A stretch of DNA of 24,238 nt from JBBRHH01 sp038222915 (GTDB taxonomy: Bacteria; Planctomycetota; Phycisphaerae; Tepidisphaerales; Tepidisphaeraceae), in the NCBI GenBank assembly GCA_038222915.1, contig JBBRHH010000015.1, positions 1-24,238 on the forward strand, read 5' to 3'. Under the pieces are notes generated by a model. The model had not been told where the DNA came from. It saw nothing but the letters and a program-made list of their open reading frames with translations, and searched no databases. The position numbers and the translations under genes are program-made. Positions 1-6,778 of this stretch are shown here, one piece after another. Positions within the stretch are counted from its first letter, which is position 1. Each line of letters starts with the position of its first letter.

Positions 1-424
1 AGCCGACCGCGCGAGAGAATTCCGGCTTCAGGTTCAAATGAGCCGATCGAAAGGGATACGCGACGCGATGAAATTCACAGTCCTGAATGAACTGACCGCG
101 ATCATACTCACCCCACGAGCAGAAAAGTGAATCGTCGAAGCCGTACATCCACTTTTTCATCGCATTGATCGCCTCGGCAAACGGCGGCCCGCGTCCAACG
201 TCGTCTTGCGTGATCCCGGTCAACTCGGTGCAGAAGTCCGTGAGTTCCGCATGACGAATCGGGCGAACGAAGCTCTGAAACTCTGATTCGATCTCAAATG
301 TGCGCGAACTCTGGATCATCGCCCCAATCTCAATAATCTCCATCTCATGTCGCGGCACACTTCCATCGTTTGAGCTAGTCGCTTCCACGTCCACGATCAG
401 GTAATAGTTGTTGGCGATTTGCAT
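1..424 (-). CDS. DEDDh 3'-5' exonuclease (RNase T / DNA pol III epsilon-like), 3' end outside window
   Basis: The visible 141 residues read as the N-terminal part of a DEDDh-family exonuclease of the ERI-1/KapD type, which removes nucleotides from 3' ends of RNA or DNA using two metal ions. Exo I is the DVEAT motif (Asp12, Glu14). Exo II is around FCSWGEYDRGQF, with Asp108 as the likely acidic ligand. Exo III, with its His and Asp, must lie beyond the window edge, so catalytic completeness cannot be judged. The phrase LTGITQDDV between the motifs is typical of this family. The ATG at 424 is the first one giving the usual short N-terminus (MQIANNYYLIVDVEAT). No strong Shine-Dalgarno is visible, and the frame stays open upstream, so the start is less sure than the family call. 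It runs in the same direction as the SRPBCC gene, with about 115 bases of non-coding sequence between. Confidence 0.8.
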   Translation of the reverse strand, partial: MQIANNYYLIVDVEATSSNDGSVPRHEMEIIEIGAMIQSSRTFEIESEFQSFVRPIRHAELTDFCTELTGITQDDVGRGPPFAEAINAMKKWMYGFDDSLFCSWGEYDRGQFIQDCEFHRVAYPFRSAHLNLKPEFSRAVG

Positions 425-540
425 GTCCGAGAGGCTACGATCTGATGAATCCGCTGGACAATCTGCAGAGCAGTTGCGCCTACACGTGGATCTGCAGGCT
501 GGTAAGATCGCCCGTACCGCGTCACCTACGGAATCTCGGC

Positions 541-969
541 TTACACCAGTTGCGCCAGCTGGATCAGCGAGTCCTGCCATCCGATGTAGCACATCTCCGT
601 CGTGATCATCTCAGGTATGCCTTCCTGAATGACGCTCAAGTCCGTGCCGCAGGCCACTTTTTTCAACGTCACCGTCGTGATCATTTCGCCTTGAAGGTTC
701 GGGTCGTCGAACACGTCGGTGTAGCGCAGGAGCTCGCCGGGAACCAGTTCCAAATACCGGCCGCCAAATGAATGCGTCTGGCCGGTATTGAAGTTGGTGA
801 ACGACATTTTGTACGTGCCGCCGACCTTCGCATCCATCTGGTGGACCTTGCCGGTGAACCCGTTGGGTGGCAGCCATTTGGCCATCGCGTCGGAGTCGAG
901 GAAGGCCCGGTACACACGATCGGGCGGGGCGCGGAGCACACGGTGGAGTCGAACAGTTCCAGTAGCCAT
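541..969 (-). CDS. SRPBCC / AHSA1-like START-domain protein
   Basis: This 142-residue protein covers one AHSA1-type SRPBCC domain, a helix-grip fold with a hydrophobic pocket. Family features seen are an N-terminal strand followed by APPDRVYRAF, the stretch GGRYLELVPGELLRYTDVF (residues 69-87), and a C-terminal helix GWQDSLIQLAQLV. Members are usually small cytoplasmic stress-associated or ligand-binding proteins, and the ligand here is unknown. The start at 969 is fixed by AGGAGAG seven bases upstream. An extended -10 sequence lies just before that. The open frame continues much further upstream (to 1407), but that extension has no domain and overlaps hipA, so it was rejected. The length is normal for a single-domain family member. 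Confidence 0.88.
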   Translation of the reverse strand: MATGTVRLHRVLRAPPDRVYRAFLDSDAMAKWLPPNGFTGKVHQMDAKVGGTYKMSFTNFNTGQTHSFGGRYLELVPGELLRYTDVFDDPNLQGEMITTVTLKKVACGTDLSVIQEGIPEMITTEMCYIGWQDSLIQLAQLV

Positions 970-1328
970 AATTAAACTCTCCTGGCGATATTTTATCACA
1001 CCTGGCGCTGCCCGAAAACTCCCCGCGCTGCGAAACGCAGCAACCGCGCTGGGTCCGCGACAACGGAGGGTGTTTCTCAACATCAATTGACGCACCAAAG
1101 CGCGATCGCATGCGCCGGCCAAGCCCCGTCCGACATCGCGATCCACCAGTTCCGGAAGTCGAGGGGAGCAGACGTGGGCCCTGATGTCGTCTCCCCTCGC
1201 CTTACTGCTCGCGGCTTGTCCGCCCGCCCTGAGACGTACCGTCATCAGGTGGAGCGGAAGCCGGAGGAGTTTCCGCCCGTCGACAAGCTCCTCGTCCCAA
1301 TCCCTACCGACATTTATTCCGCCACTCC
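970..1328. other. Non-coding stretch between the SRPBCC gene and hipA
   Basis: No reading frame here looks like a real protein on either strand; the open frames are GC-driven. The one visible structure is an imperfect hairpin at 1161-1198: GAGGGGA-GCA-GACG pairs with CGTC-TCCCCTC, giving 11 pairs, a 3-base bulge and a 13-base loop. It lies downstream of hipA and could slow transcription, but has no T-run to act as a classical terminator. Confidence 0.5.
977..998 (-). promoter_or_regulatory. Extended -10 promoter and ribosome binding site of the SRPBCC gene
   Basis: On the minus strand, TGATAAAAT gives an extended -10 element (TG-n-TAAAAT; hexamer at 990-995). AGGAGAG (77-83 of the 900s) follows, placing transcription start almost at the ribosome binding site and leaving a leader of roughly 14 bases. 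No convincing -35 is seen, which extended -10 promoters can tolerate. This is predicted from sequence only. Confidence 0.4.
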
Positions 1329-2549
1329 CTACAGCCGCGTAAACGACCCCCAAATCGCCCGCGCCCTCCTCTTCGTGCATCCAGCCTCGTCGGCAAGCGT
1401 CTTCCACCCCGAAATCGCCGCATTCACTTCTTCAATGATCGACGCCGCGTCCTTCGCCCTGATCTCAAACTGCTCGGCCACCTTCAGCACATGTTCCCGC
1501 CCCGGCGTCCGCCCTTCCCCCGCCACCGTCATCGTGTGCTCGCCTCCCGGTCCCGCCGAGTGCGTCAGATCGTACGCCGGAGACAGCGCCCACTCCCCAG
1601 CCGCATTCATCACAAACGCAAAATTCTTCGCATGATCGTCCCGGTTATGCGCCGCGATGTTAAACACCATCCGCCGAAACGCCCGCACCACATCAACATG
1701 ATTGCGCGTGAGCGCCAGCGTCGCTCTCAACAAATCCGCGTAGTCCGTGGAGGGAATCCGGAAGTTGACCTGCATCAGATTCCCAAACGTATGAACGTGC
1801 AATCGACGATTCTTCAAAGGCCGGTCGAACCGCCGCACGCCAAAATACGAATGCCCCTTCCCCGCCCGAAACAACCGCGTCTCCGGAAAATCAATCCCGG
1901 CCTTCCGCGCCATCGCCGCATAAGCATATTCCACAGGCCCGGCGTCACGGGCATCTTCCCTGCCGGCAAATTTGACGATCCAGTGCTCAAATTCATCCGG
2001 CAAATCGTCTTCTCCGGACACAATCGTGTCTCCTCGAATTCCCACCAGAACCTTCGGCCGCGCTCCACCCGGCGATCCACCCGCGCGCAAAAGTTGCGGC
2101 AGCACCACCGCAGTCTCCCCAGCGAAAATCGCCTGCGCATTCATGCCCAATTCATGCAGATCAAGCACCCGCTCGTCACGGTCCAGATCATCCTCAGGCG
2201 GATGGTAAGTCAGCGCCCCCATCGTCCGCGTGCCCAGGTAAGCAAGCCGATCCAGTGGCGACACCGCCGCCGGCTCAATCCCGCGCTTGCGGAACATCCG
2301 ATCCATCAACAACCGCCCCCACCCATCCGGCAGTGAATCATCAATCAACCCAGGCAACGCACCGGGCACACGATCCACATGCTCAATCAGCCCCGGACGC
2401 AGCGGCAACTTGAACGGCGATAGATTCAGCCCGCGATCCAGAAACTCCGCGTCAAACTCAAAAAAGATCCGTCGATCCGCTTCCGCAAGTTGACCCACCT
2501 GAATCACATCCCTCGCAGACCACTGCAACCGCACGTCCATCTTCTTCAT
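1329..2549 (-). CDS. hipA: HipA-family serine/threonine kinase toxin
   Basis: This full-length (406 residues) HipA-type toxin belongs to the kinase family in which E. coli HipA phosphorylates glutamyl-tRNA synthetase and causes growth arrest; the target here is not known. An N-subdomain precedes a Gly-rich loop, GGSPGGARPK (157-166), then the WIVKF strand (190-194) and YFGVRRFDR (235-243). The catalytic loop is NRDDHAKN (302-309), and YDLT (326-329) carries the metal-binding Asp. All expected kinase motifs are present, so the toxin looks intact. Its ATG overlaps the stop of the upstream antitoxin frame by four bases (ATGA, 2546-2549), so translation is probably coupled. This matters because that antitoxin frame is interrupted. 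The N-terminal MDVRLQW start is typical of the HipA subfamily encoded as one polypeptide with its own N-domain. Confidence 0.93.
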   Translation of the reverse strand: MKKMDVRLQWSARDVIQVGQLAEADRRIFFEFDAEFLDRGLNLSPFKLPLRPGLIEHVDRVPGALPGLIDDSLPDGWGRLLMDRMFRKRGIEPAAVSPLDRLAYLGTRTMGALTYHPPEDDLDRDERVLDLHELGMNAQAIFAGETAVVLPQLLRAGGSPGGARPKVLVGIRGDTIVSGEDDLPDEFEHWIVKFAGREDARDAGPVEYAYAAMARKAGIDFPETRLFRAGKGHSYFGVRRFDRPLKNRRLHVHTFGNLMQVNFRIPSTDYADLLRATLALTRNHVDVVRAFRRMVFNIAAHNRDDHAKNFAFVMNAAGEWALSPAYDLTHSAGPGGEHTMTVAGEGRTPGREHVLKVAEQFEIRAKDAASIIEEVNAAISGWKTLADEAGCTKRRARAIWGSFTRL

Positions 2550-2788
2550 CGCGATCCCCGCTTCCGCACCGGCGTGCTCAAACGCGACTCTAACTCTGCC
2601 ATCGTCCCAGCCAGCGGCGGTTTGAAGAGTCTATCCAACTCATCCAATCGCCCCAGTGCATGACAAATCCTCACCAGATGTTTCAACGAAATCTCCCCAG
2701 CCTGCTCAAATCGCCGCAGCGACGGAAGAGAAACCCCCGCCCGGGCCGCCAGCGTAGATTGTTTAAACCCCATCCCCACCCGAGCCAC
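2546..2788 (-). CDS. hipB: HipB-like XRE antitoxin, apparently N-terminally truncated by an in-frame stop
   Basis: The 80 residues from GTG at 2788 carry most of an XRE helix-turn-helix (FKQSTLAARAGVSLPSLRRFE), then a C-terminal ISLKHLVRICHALGRLDELDRLF and the basic end RKRGSR. This is the usual antitoxin partner of the hipA that follows it with a four-base overlap. The GTG stands directly after an in-frame TAG. Upstream of that stop the same frame encodes TPGAAQRMLADRL, which looks like the missing helix 1 of the same protein. The family normally continues RLRxLR at this point. The shortened product lacks helix 1, so folding and DNA binding are doubtful. The real state could be reinitiation at GTG, stop-codon readthrough, or a decaying antitoxin gene. 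There is no Shine-Dalgarno before the GTG. Confidence 0.7.
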   Translation of the reverse strand: MARVGMGFKQSTLAARAGVSLPSLRRFEQAGEISLKHLVRICHALGRLDELDRLFKPPLAGTMAELESRLSTPVRKRGSR

Positions 2789-2857
2789 CTACAACCGATC
2801 GGCCAGCATTCGCTGCGCGGCACCCGGCGTCAACAGTTGAATTAGATCGTTAGCGAT
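2789..2857 (-). pseudogene. Detached N-terminal segment of the hipB frame, ending in TAG
   Basis: Reading in the same frame as hipB, the codons before the TAG at 2789-2791 translate as IANDLIQLL TPGAAQRMLADRL. This has the composition and pattern of an XRE antitoxin N-terminus. GGAG lies seven bases before an ATC codon (2855-2857), exactly where an ATG start would be expected (ATC-GCT-AAC-GAT), so the original start may also have mutated. Further upstream the frame closes at another TAG. The homology statement is by eye and is inference. Confidence 0.5.
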
Positions 2858-2862
2858 AACGA
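2847..2862. promoter_or_regulatory. Inverted repeat, candidate HipB operator
   Basis: TCGTTA-GCGA-TAACGA is a perfect 6-base inverted repeat around a 4-base centre. It lies at the old start region of hipB, between promoter and coding sequence, where autoregulating antitoxins commonly bind. It does not match the E. coli HipB operator sequence, so the assignment rests on position and symmetry. Confidence 0.4.
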
Positions 2863-2916
2863 GACTCCAAATTAACTATCGACATTTTAGCACTTATCCC
2901 CGATTATGCGATGAAA

Positions 2917-2946
2917 ATAATAACATATTGTTACTATTTCCATCAA
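2917..2946 (-). promoter_or_regulatory. Candidate hipBA promoter with embedded inverted repeat
   Basis: On the minus strand TTGATG (2941-2946) and TATTAT (2917-2922) are spaced 18 bases apart, matching 4/6 and 5/6 of the sigma-70 consensus. The sequence TAACATATTGTTA (2921-2933), a 5-base inverted repeat with a 3-base centre, overlaps the -10 and spacer and could be a repressor site. The local sequence is much more AT-rich than its surroundings. Confidence 0.4.
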
Positions 2947-2989
2947 AGGCAGCCGGTACGTCCCCACCTCGCCCCACCGATTCACTCCC

Positions 2990-3547
2990 TCATTTCGCCA
3001 CCCGCTTCATCTCCATCGTCTTCTTCGACATCTCCTTCGCGTGCCCCACCACAAACGCCTCCATCTCTTTCGTCGAGAGCGAAAGCAGCTTGTCCGTCGC
3101 CACCGCCCCGTCCTTCGAAGTCGTCGTTACCGTCACGGTCTTGGCGTCGGCGAATTCCAGATACTTACTGTCCGGAAAACAAAACGCCCGAACTGTCCCT
3201 CCATCAATTTCGATCCGGTCAATCGCATGCAGCACTTTCGCGGCCGGCTCCCGCGTCACATCCTCTCCCGCCGGCACTTCCATATCGCTGAACAGCAGAT
3301 CGCCGAGTTTCACGAGGTGCACTGTGGCCGTCGATGTCACGTTCCCCTTCTCGTCCTTCGAAGTGAAGATGTAAGATTTTCCCGGCCCCTTCTCCACGAC
3401 GTGCTGGCCGTCGTCATACACCCCCACCAGCTTCTCATCGAATACCACGTTCTGATCTGTCCAGAGCGAGTGGAACGACGCCGCCGCACATCCATGGATG
3501 ACACAGAACAGTGCGACCGCAAGTACGCCGGTCAACGAATTTCGCAT
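2990..3547 (-). CDS. Putative lipoprotein of unknown function
   Basis: This is a 185-residue secreted protein. Its signal sequence, MRNSLTGVLAVALFCVIHGC, ends in a plausible but imperfect lipobox with Cys20 as the lipidation site. The mature part is a mix of short strands with repeated Thr/Val/Lys runs (for example TVTVTTTSKDG) and a charged C-terminal helix rich in Met and Lys. I do not recognise a named domain. The start is well supported by GGAGG five to six bases upstream of the ATG. The upstream gene on the same strand is the small membrane protein ending at 3586, 38 bases away, so the two may be co-transcribed. A membrane-anchored periplasmic role is inferred from the signal only. Confidence 0.72.
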   Translation of the reverse strand: MRNSLTGVLAVALFCVIHGCAAASFHSLWTDQNVVFDEKLVGVYDDGQHVVEKGPGKSYIFTSKDEKGNVTSTATVHLVKLGDLLFSDMEVPAGEDVTREPAAKVLHAIDRIEIDGGTVRAFCFPDSKYLEFADAKTVTVTTTSKDGAVATDKLLSLSTKEMEAFVVGHAKEMSKKTMEMKRVAK

Positions 3548-3585
3548 AGATCCTCCACGAAGTAGGTTCAGCAGGTGCTGCGGGA

Positions 3586-3828
3586 TTAATCGCCGTGCCC
3601 GCGTTCCCGCAATGTCGCCAGCCGTTTGTTCAACGCATCGAGTTCCGCCTGCTCGGCCGGACTGAGACCTTGACGACGCCGCTGCGCATCCAGCACAAAC
3701 GCGCGCTCACTGCCACGCGTGTATTCGTTATCCAGGCTCCGGCCATGCCACGTCAGCGTCGCCGCGATGCCGCCGCCACCGATGACCAGGCCGATCAACA
3801 AGGTAAAGATGGTTTTGCTGCTCGTCAT
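3586..3828 (-). CDS. Small single-helix membrane protein
   Basis: This 80-residue protein has one N-terminal transmembrane helix (about residues 7-25, IFTLLIGLVIGGGGIAATL). A charged C-terminal half follows, with a probable short coiled helix, LSPAEQAELDALNKRLATL (55-73). The pattern recalls small periplasmic anchored sensors, but there is no diagnostic motif. The ATG at 3828 was preferred because it opens directly into the helix and lies 31 bases beyond the stop of the glycosyltransferase gene. A longer start at 3909 would overlap that gene by 50 bases and add an Arg-rich, unlikely N-terminus. It probably belongs to the same transcript as the glycosyltransferase fusion and could assist it, though nothing in the sequence proves this. 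Confidence 0.6.
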   Translation of the reverse strand: MTSSKTIFTLLIGLVIGGGGIAATLTWHGRSLDNEYTRGSERAFVLDAQRRRQGLSPAEQAELDALNKRLATLRERGHGD

Positions 3829-3859
3829 AATGCACTTCGAGGTGAACACGGCCGTCAGC

Positions 3860-6580
3860 TCAATGGGTAGGCGCAGGCCGAAGCGCCGTCGTTCCCGCCG
3901 CAGTTCCAACCCCAGGCTGCGCGCCTTGGATCGCCGAGCTGCTCCCTGCGACCGCCAGTCCTGGCAGCCCGGCCGAAATCGCCGGCTGCGCTGAAACAGG
4001 ATAAAATCCCGTCTTCTCCGCCACGGCGTCGATCAAGCCAAGCACTGGATTGGTCACCCGCCACTTGTTGGCCAGAAACATCGCCCACACCGCCATTGGA
4101 ATCAAAACGGCCACGCGATTGAATGGCCACAATTTCGTGTATGCCAACAGCAGCCCGCCGAGGATCAACCCTGCCGCCAGCAGCACGAGACAGAACTTGC
4201 TCATCGTCGTCACCACGCGCACGCGCGTCAGCATTCCCACCCCGTGGTGGTGCTCCGTCGCTGTCGTCACGCGGATCTTCGTGTACCGGCTGCCGTAGAT
4301 CTCCATGTCCCACCCGCTCCAGCCGCTATCGAGTCGAATTTTCCACCCGTTCTGCCGCACTTCGTTCTTGATTCCATCCAGCAGCACCAGCCGATCCTGT
4401 GTCCGGCTCCAGTATCGCAAACTCCGCAGGTCGGCCGGGTCATACGGCAGCGCAGCGGCGCGGTGATAGCCGCGCGCCTCGGTCTTCAATACCTTCCCCT
4501 TCAAGCGTACCGAGTATCGAGCCCAGCCGCGGGTCAGGGGTTGCCGCCAATGGAGATAGGCGATCAGCGGCCGGGTCAGCCAATGGCGATGCCGCGGCAT
4601 CGGCGCCTGGATCGCGGCCACGTTCGCCAGCACCAACGGCGTAATGAACATGATCAGCGCAATCCAAAGCAGAGGCGGCCACGCCAGCCCCAGCAACGTC
4701 ACAAAACTCGCCAGCAAATGCCACTCGATGCTCATCATCATCAGCGCCGCAAGCGACGCCGGCCGGCGGTAAATCGTCTGAAACAATCCCGTCCCAAACG
4801 TCCCGTGATACACCACATCGCCGCCAAAGCGCACGCCGATCTGGTCGCCGCCGTAGATCTTTCCGCGCCAGTGTGAAGCGCCGAGCGTATTGAAGTGATC
4901 CGGATGCTTGTATTTCAAAAGCGCCTCGGCCTCCCCATACCCGCGCTGCTGCTTCAAATATGCCTTGACCGTGTTACGCCGGTAATGCCAGACCTGTGCC
5001 GCCGGCGAAAAACCGATTGAATATCCCTTGTGCTGCAACCGCCAGATAAAGTCGACGTCATCCCCCGCCTTGCGGAACTGCGAATCAAACCCGTTCGATG
5101 CCTTGGCCGCCCAGGTGTAGAAAGCCATGTTGCAGCCCGGCACATGCTCGGCCGTCCTATCATCGATCATCACATGCGTGGGCCCGCCCGGCGAAAAACC
5201 GACGCACTCGGCAATCCAGGACCCTTCATCCGGAATCAGGTTCGGCCCGCCCATCCCGGCGTGAGTCGATCGCACCAGAGCCAGCGCGATGTAATACAGC
5301 CAGTCTTCATCCGCCTCACAGTCTGAATCGGTGTAAACGATGATCTCGCCGCGCGCGGCGTTCATTCCCACGTTTCGCGCATGCGACAGCCCCATGTTCA
5401 CCTGCCGAATATTCCGCACCCACGGAAATTTCTTGAGGATCTCCTGCGTGCTGTCGGTGCTGCCGTCGTCGACGAAGATAACCTCGTATTCAGGATAGTT
5501 CAGACGCTCCATCGATCGCAGGCACGACTCGACTGTGCTCGCGCCGTTGTAAGAGCAGACGATCACGCTGCACATTGGCAGCTTTTCATCCGCCAGATGC
5601 GGGGCGCGATGGAATCCCGACTGCACCGCGTAATAGCTCGCCTTGGGCGTACGGTCGCGCCGCACCAGGCCAAACGCCCAGTCTTCCATCTGGTAACCGT
5701 GCGCAAACCAGTCATCGGTAAAGCTGAAGATAAACGTGCCGCACAATCCCTCGTCAAACACCGCCCGCACGTGCCGCGTCAAGATCTCGGCCTGCTGCTT
5801 CTCCGACGACTCCCGCATCGTATCAATGCCATATTCGCCAAGGATCAGCGGCTTCTCACCTGAAATGCTCTGCAGCCGGGCCAGGTAGTTTCGAAGCGCG
5901 ACGTCATCGTGCAGGTAGACGTTGAAACAGACAAAATCGATGTTGCGTGGCTGAACATACTCCGTGGTGGGAAAGTTCGCGAAGGTCACCAGGCAATCCG
6001 GCGCTTCGGCCTTCACGATATCCACGAGGTCATCGATAAACTCTTCAATCTTCTTGCGCCCCACAAACCGCACAATGTCGGGTGGAATCTCGTTGACGAC
6101 GCTGAAAGCAAAGAGGGCAGGATGATTGCCGCACTCCCGCGCCGCCTCGCGCACCGCATCGTGCGCCTGTTTCGTGATCGCGTCATCCCCCACAAATGTC
6201 AGGTTCTTCGGCCAGGCAATGTCCAGAAATATCTTCAGCCCCATCTCGTGGGCCATGTCCAGCAGCCATCGCGACGGCACGTGATAGACGCGCACACAAT
6301 TCGCCCCCAGTTCGCGTATCTGCGACAGATCCTTTCGCACCTGATCGGACTCCGGGAGATACTCTCCGGCCGAGTTGCGTGCGAAAGGCCCGTAGGTCAC
6401 GCCCTTAATGTAAAATTTGTCATCCCCAACACGGAAAAACTTTCCGTCGCGGCGCACGCGGTTGGTCAATGGGTCGGCGCGACGCTGCCGGCCCGCACAC
6501 GCGGCGGTGGAAGCAGCGAGGTCTTTGTCCGGACCATGCAGGTCCGTCTCAGCATGCGGCATGCGAGATACAACGGTCAT
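3860..6580 (-). CDS. Glycoside hydrolase TIM barrel fused to GT2 glycosyltransferase, membrane-bound
   Basis: This 906-residue fusion joins two enzymes. Residues about 45-325 form a clan GH-A (GH2/GH5-like) barrel with NE at 163-164 as acid/base and Glu249 in LILGEYG as nucleophile, so the hydrolase site looks intact. Residues about 336-560 form a GT2 transferase, with CSYNG, DDGST (371-375), the metal-binding DSD (418-420), the acidic GDDVD (506-510, catalytic-base position) and QQRGY (544-548) in place of the usual QxxRW. Hydrophobic segments at about 612-657 and another pair near the C-terminus anchor it in the membrane. The role is probably synthesis or editing of an extracellular or cell-wall polysaccharide. 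The start at 6580 has GAGGG about ten bases upstream. A longer start at 6670 lies before a TATACT promoter-like box and has no ribosome site. The Ala/Gly/Pro-rich end is probably disordered. Confidence 0.88.
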   Translation of the reverse strand: MTVVSRMPHAETDLHGPDKDLAASTAACAGRQRRADPLTNRVRRDGKFFRVGDDKFYIKGVTYGPFARNSAGEYLPESDQVRKDLSQIRELGANCVRVYHVPSRWLLDMAHEMGLKIFLDIAWPKNLTFVGDDAITKQAHDAVREAARECGNHPALFAFSVVNEIPPDIVRFVGRKKIEEFIDDLVDIVKAEAPDCLVTFANFPTTEYVQPRNIDFVCFNVYLHDDVALRNYLARLQSISGEKPLILGEYGIDTMRESSEKQQAEILTRHVRAVFDEGLCGTFIFSFTDDWFAHGYQMEDWAFGLVRRDRTPKASYYAVQSGFHRAPHLADEKLPMCSVIVCSYNGASTVESCLRSMERLNYPEYEVIFVDDGSTDSTQEILKKFPWVRNIRQVNMGLSHARNVGMNAARGEIIVYTDSDCEADEDWLYYIALALVRSTHAGMGGPNLIPDEGSWIAECVGFSPGGPTHVMIDDRTAEHVPGCNMAFYTWAAKASNGFDSQFRKAGDDVDFIWRLQHKGYSIGFSPAAQVWHYRRNTVKAYLKQQRGYGEAEALLKYKHPDHFNTLGASHWRGKIYGGDQIGVRFGGDVVYHGTFGTGLFQTIYRRPASLAALMMMSIEWHLLASFVTLLGLAWPPLLWIALIMFITPLVLANVAAIQAPMPRHRHWLTRPLIAYLHWRQPLTRGWARYSVRLKGKVLKTEARGYHRAAALPYDPADLRSLRYWSRTQDRLVLLDGIKNEVRQNGWKIRLDSGWSGWDMEIYGSRYTKIRVTTATEHHHGVGMLTRVRVVTTMSKFCLVLLAAGLILGGLLLAYTKLWPFNRVAVLIPMAVWAMFLANKWRVTNPVLGLIDAVAEKTGFYPVSAQPAISAGLPGLAVAGSSSAIQGAQPGVGTAAGTTALRPAPTH

Positions 6581-6652
6581 ACGATGACATCCCTCGGGGC
6601 GGGAACACCAAAAGCCGGCTCCGACAACCAACCTAAGGTCGGGTAAAAACGC

Positions 6653-6658
6653 AGTATA
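6653..6658 (-). promoter_or_regulatory. Possible -10 box for the GH-GT2 gene
   Basis: TATACT on the minus strand lies within an AT-rich patch about 75 bases before the chosen start codon. No good -35 is present at the right distance, so this is a weak call. It argues against the earlier start at 6670, which would lie upstream of the promoter. Confidence 0.25.
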
Positions 6659-6778
6659 TAGCGCACTCAAATATTGCGATATCCGGAAATCGACGCCACT
6701 CGTCTGTCGTTCTTAAGACAAACCAGAGCACGTGAAGTTAGATAAGATTTGAGGTGGCAACGAGCGATGTTCGCAGAT

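Noticed and set aside
970..1328. Remnant protein gene between the SRPBCC gene and hipA
   Set aside because: Frames on both strands translate to Arg/Ala/Pro-rich sequence without recognisable motifs.
970..1407. N-terminal extension of the SRPBCC frame to 1407
   Set aside because: The extension is not protein-like, overlaps hipA, and the ATG at 969 has a strong ribosome site and promoter.
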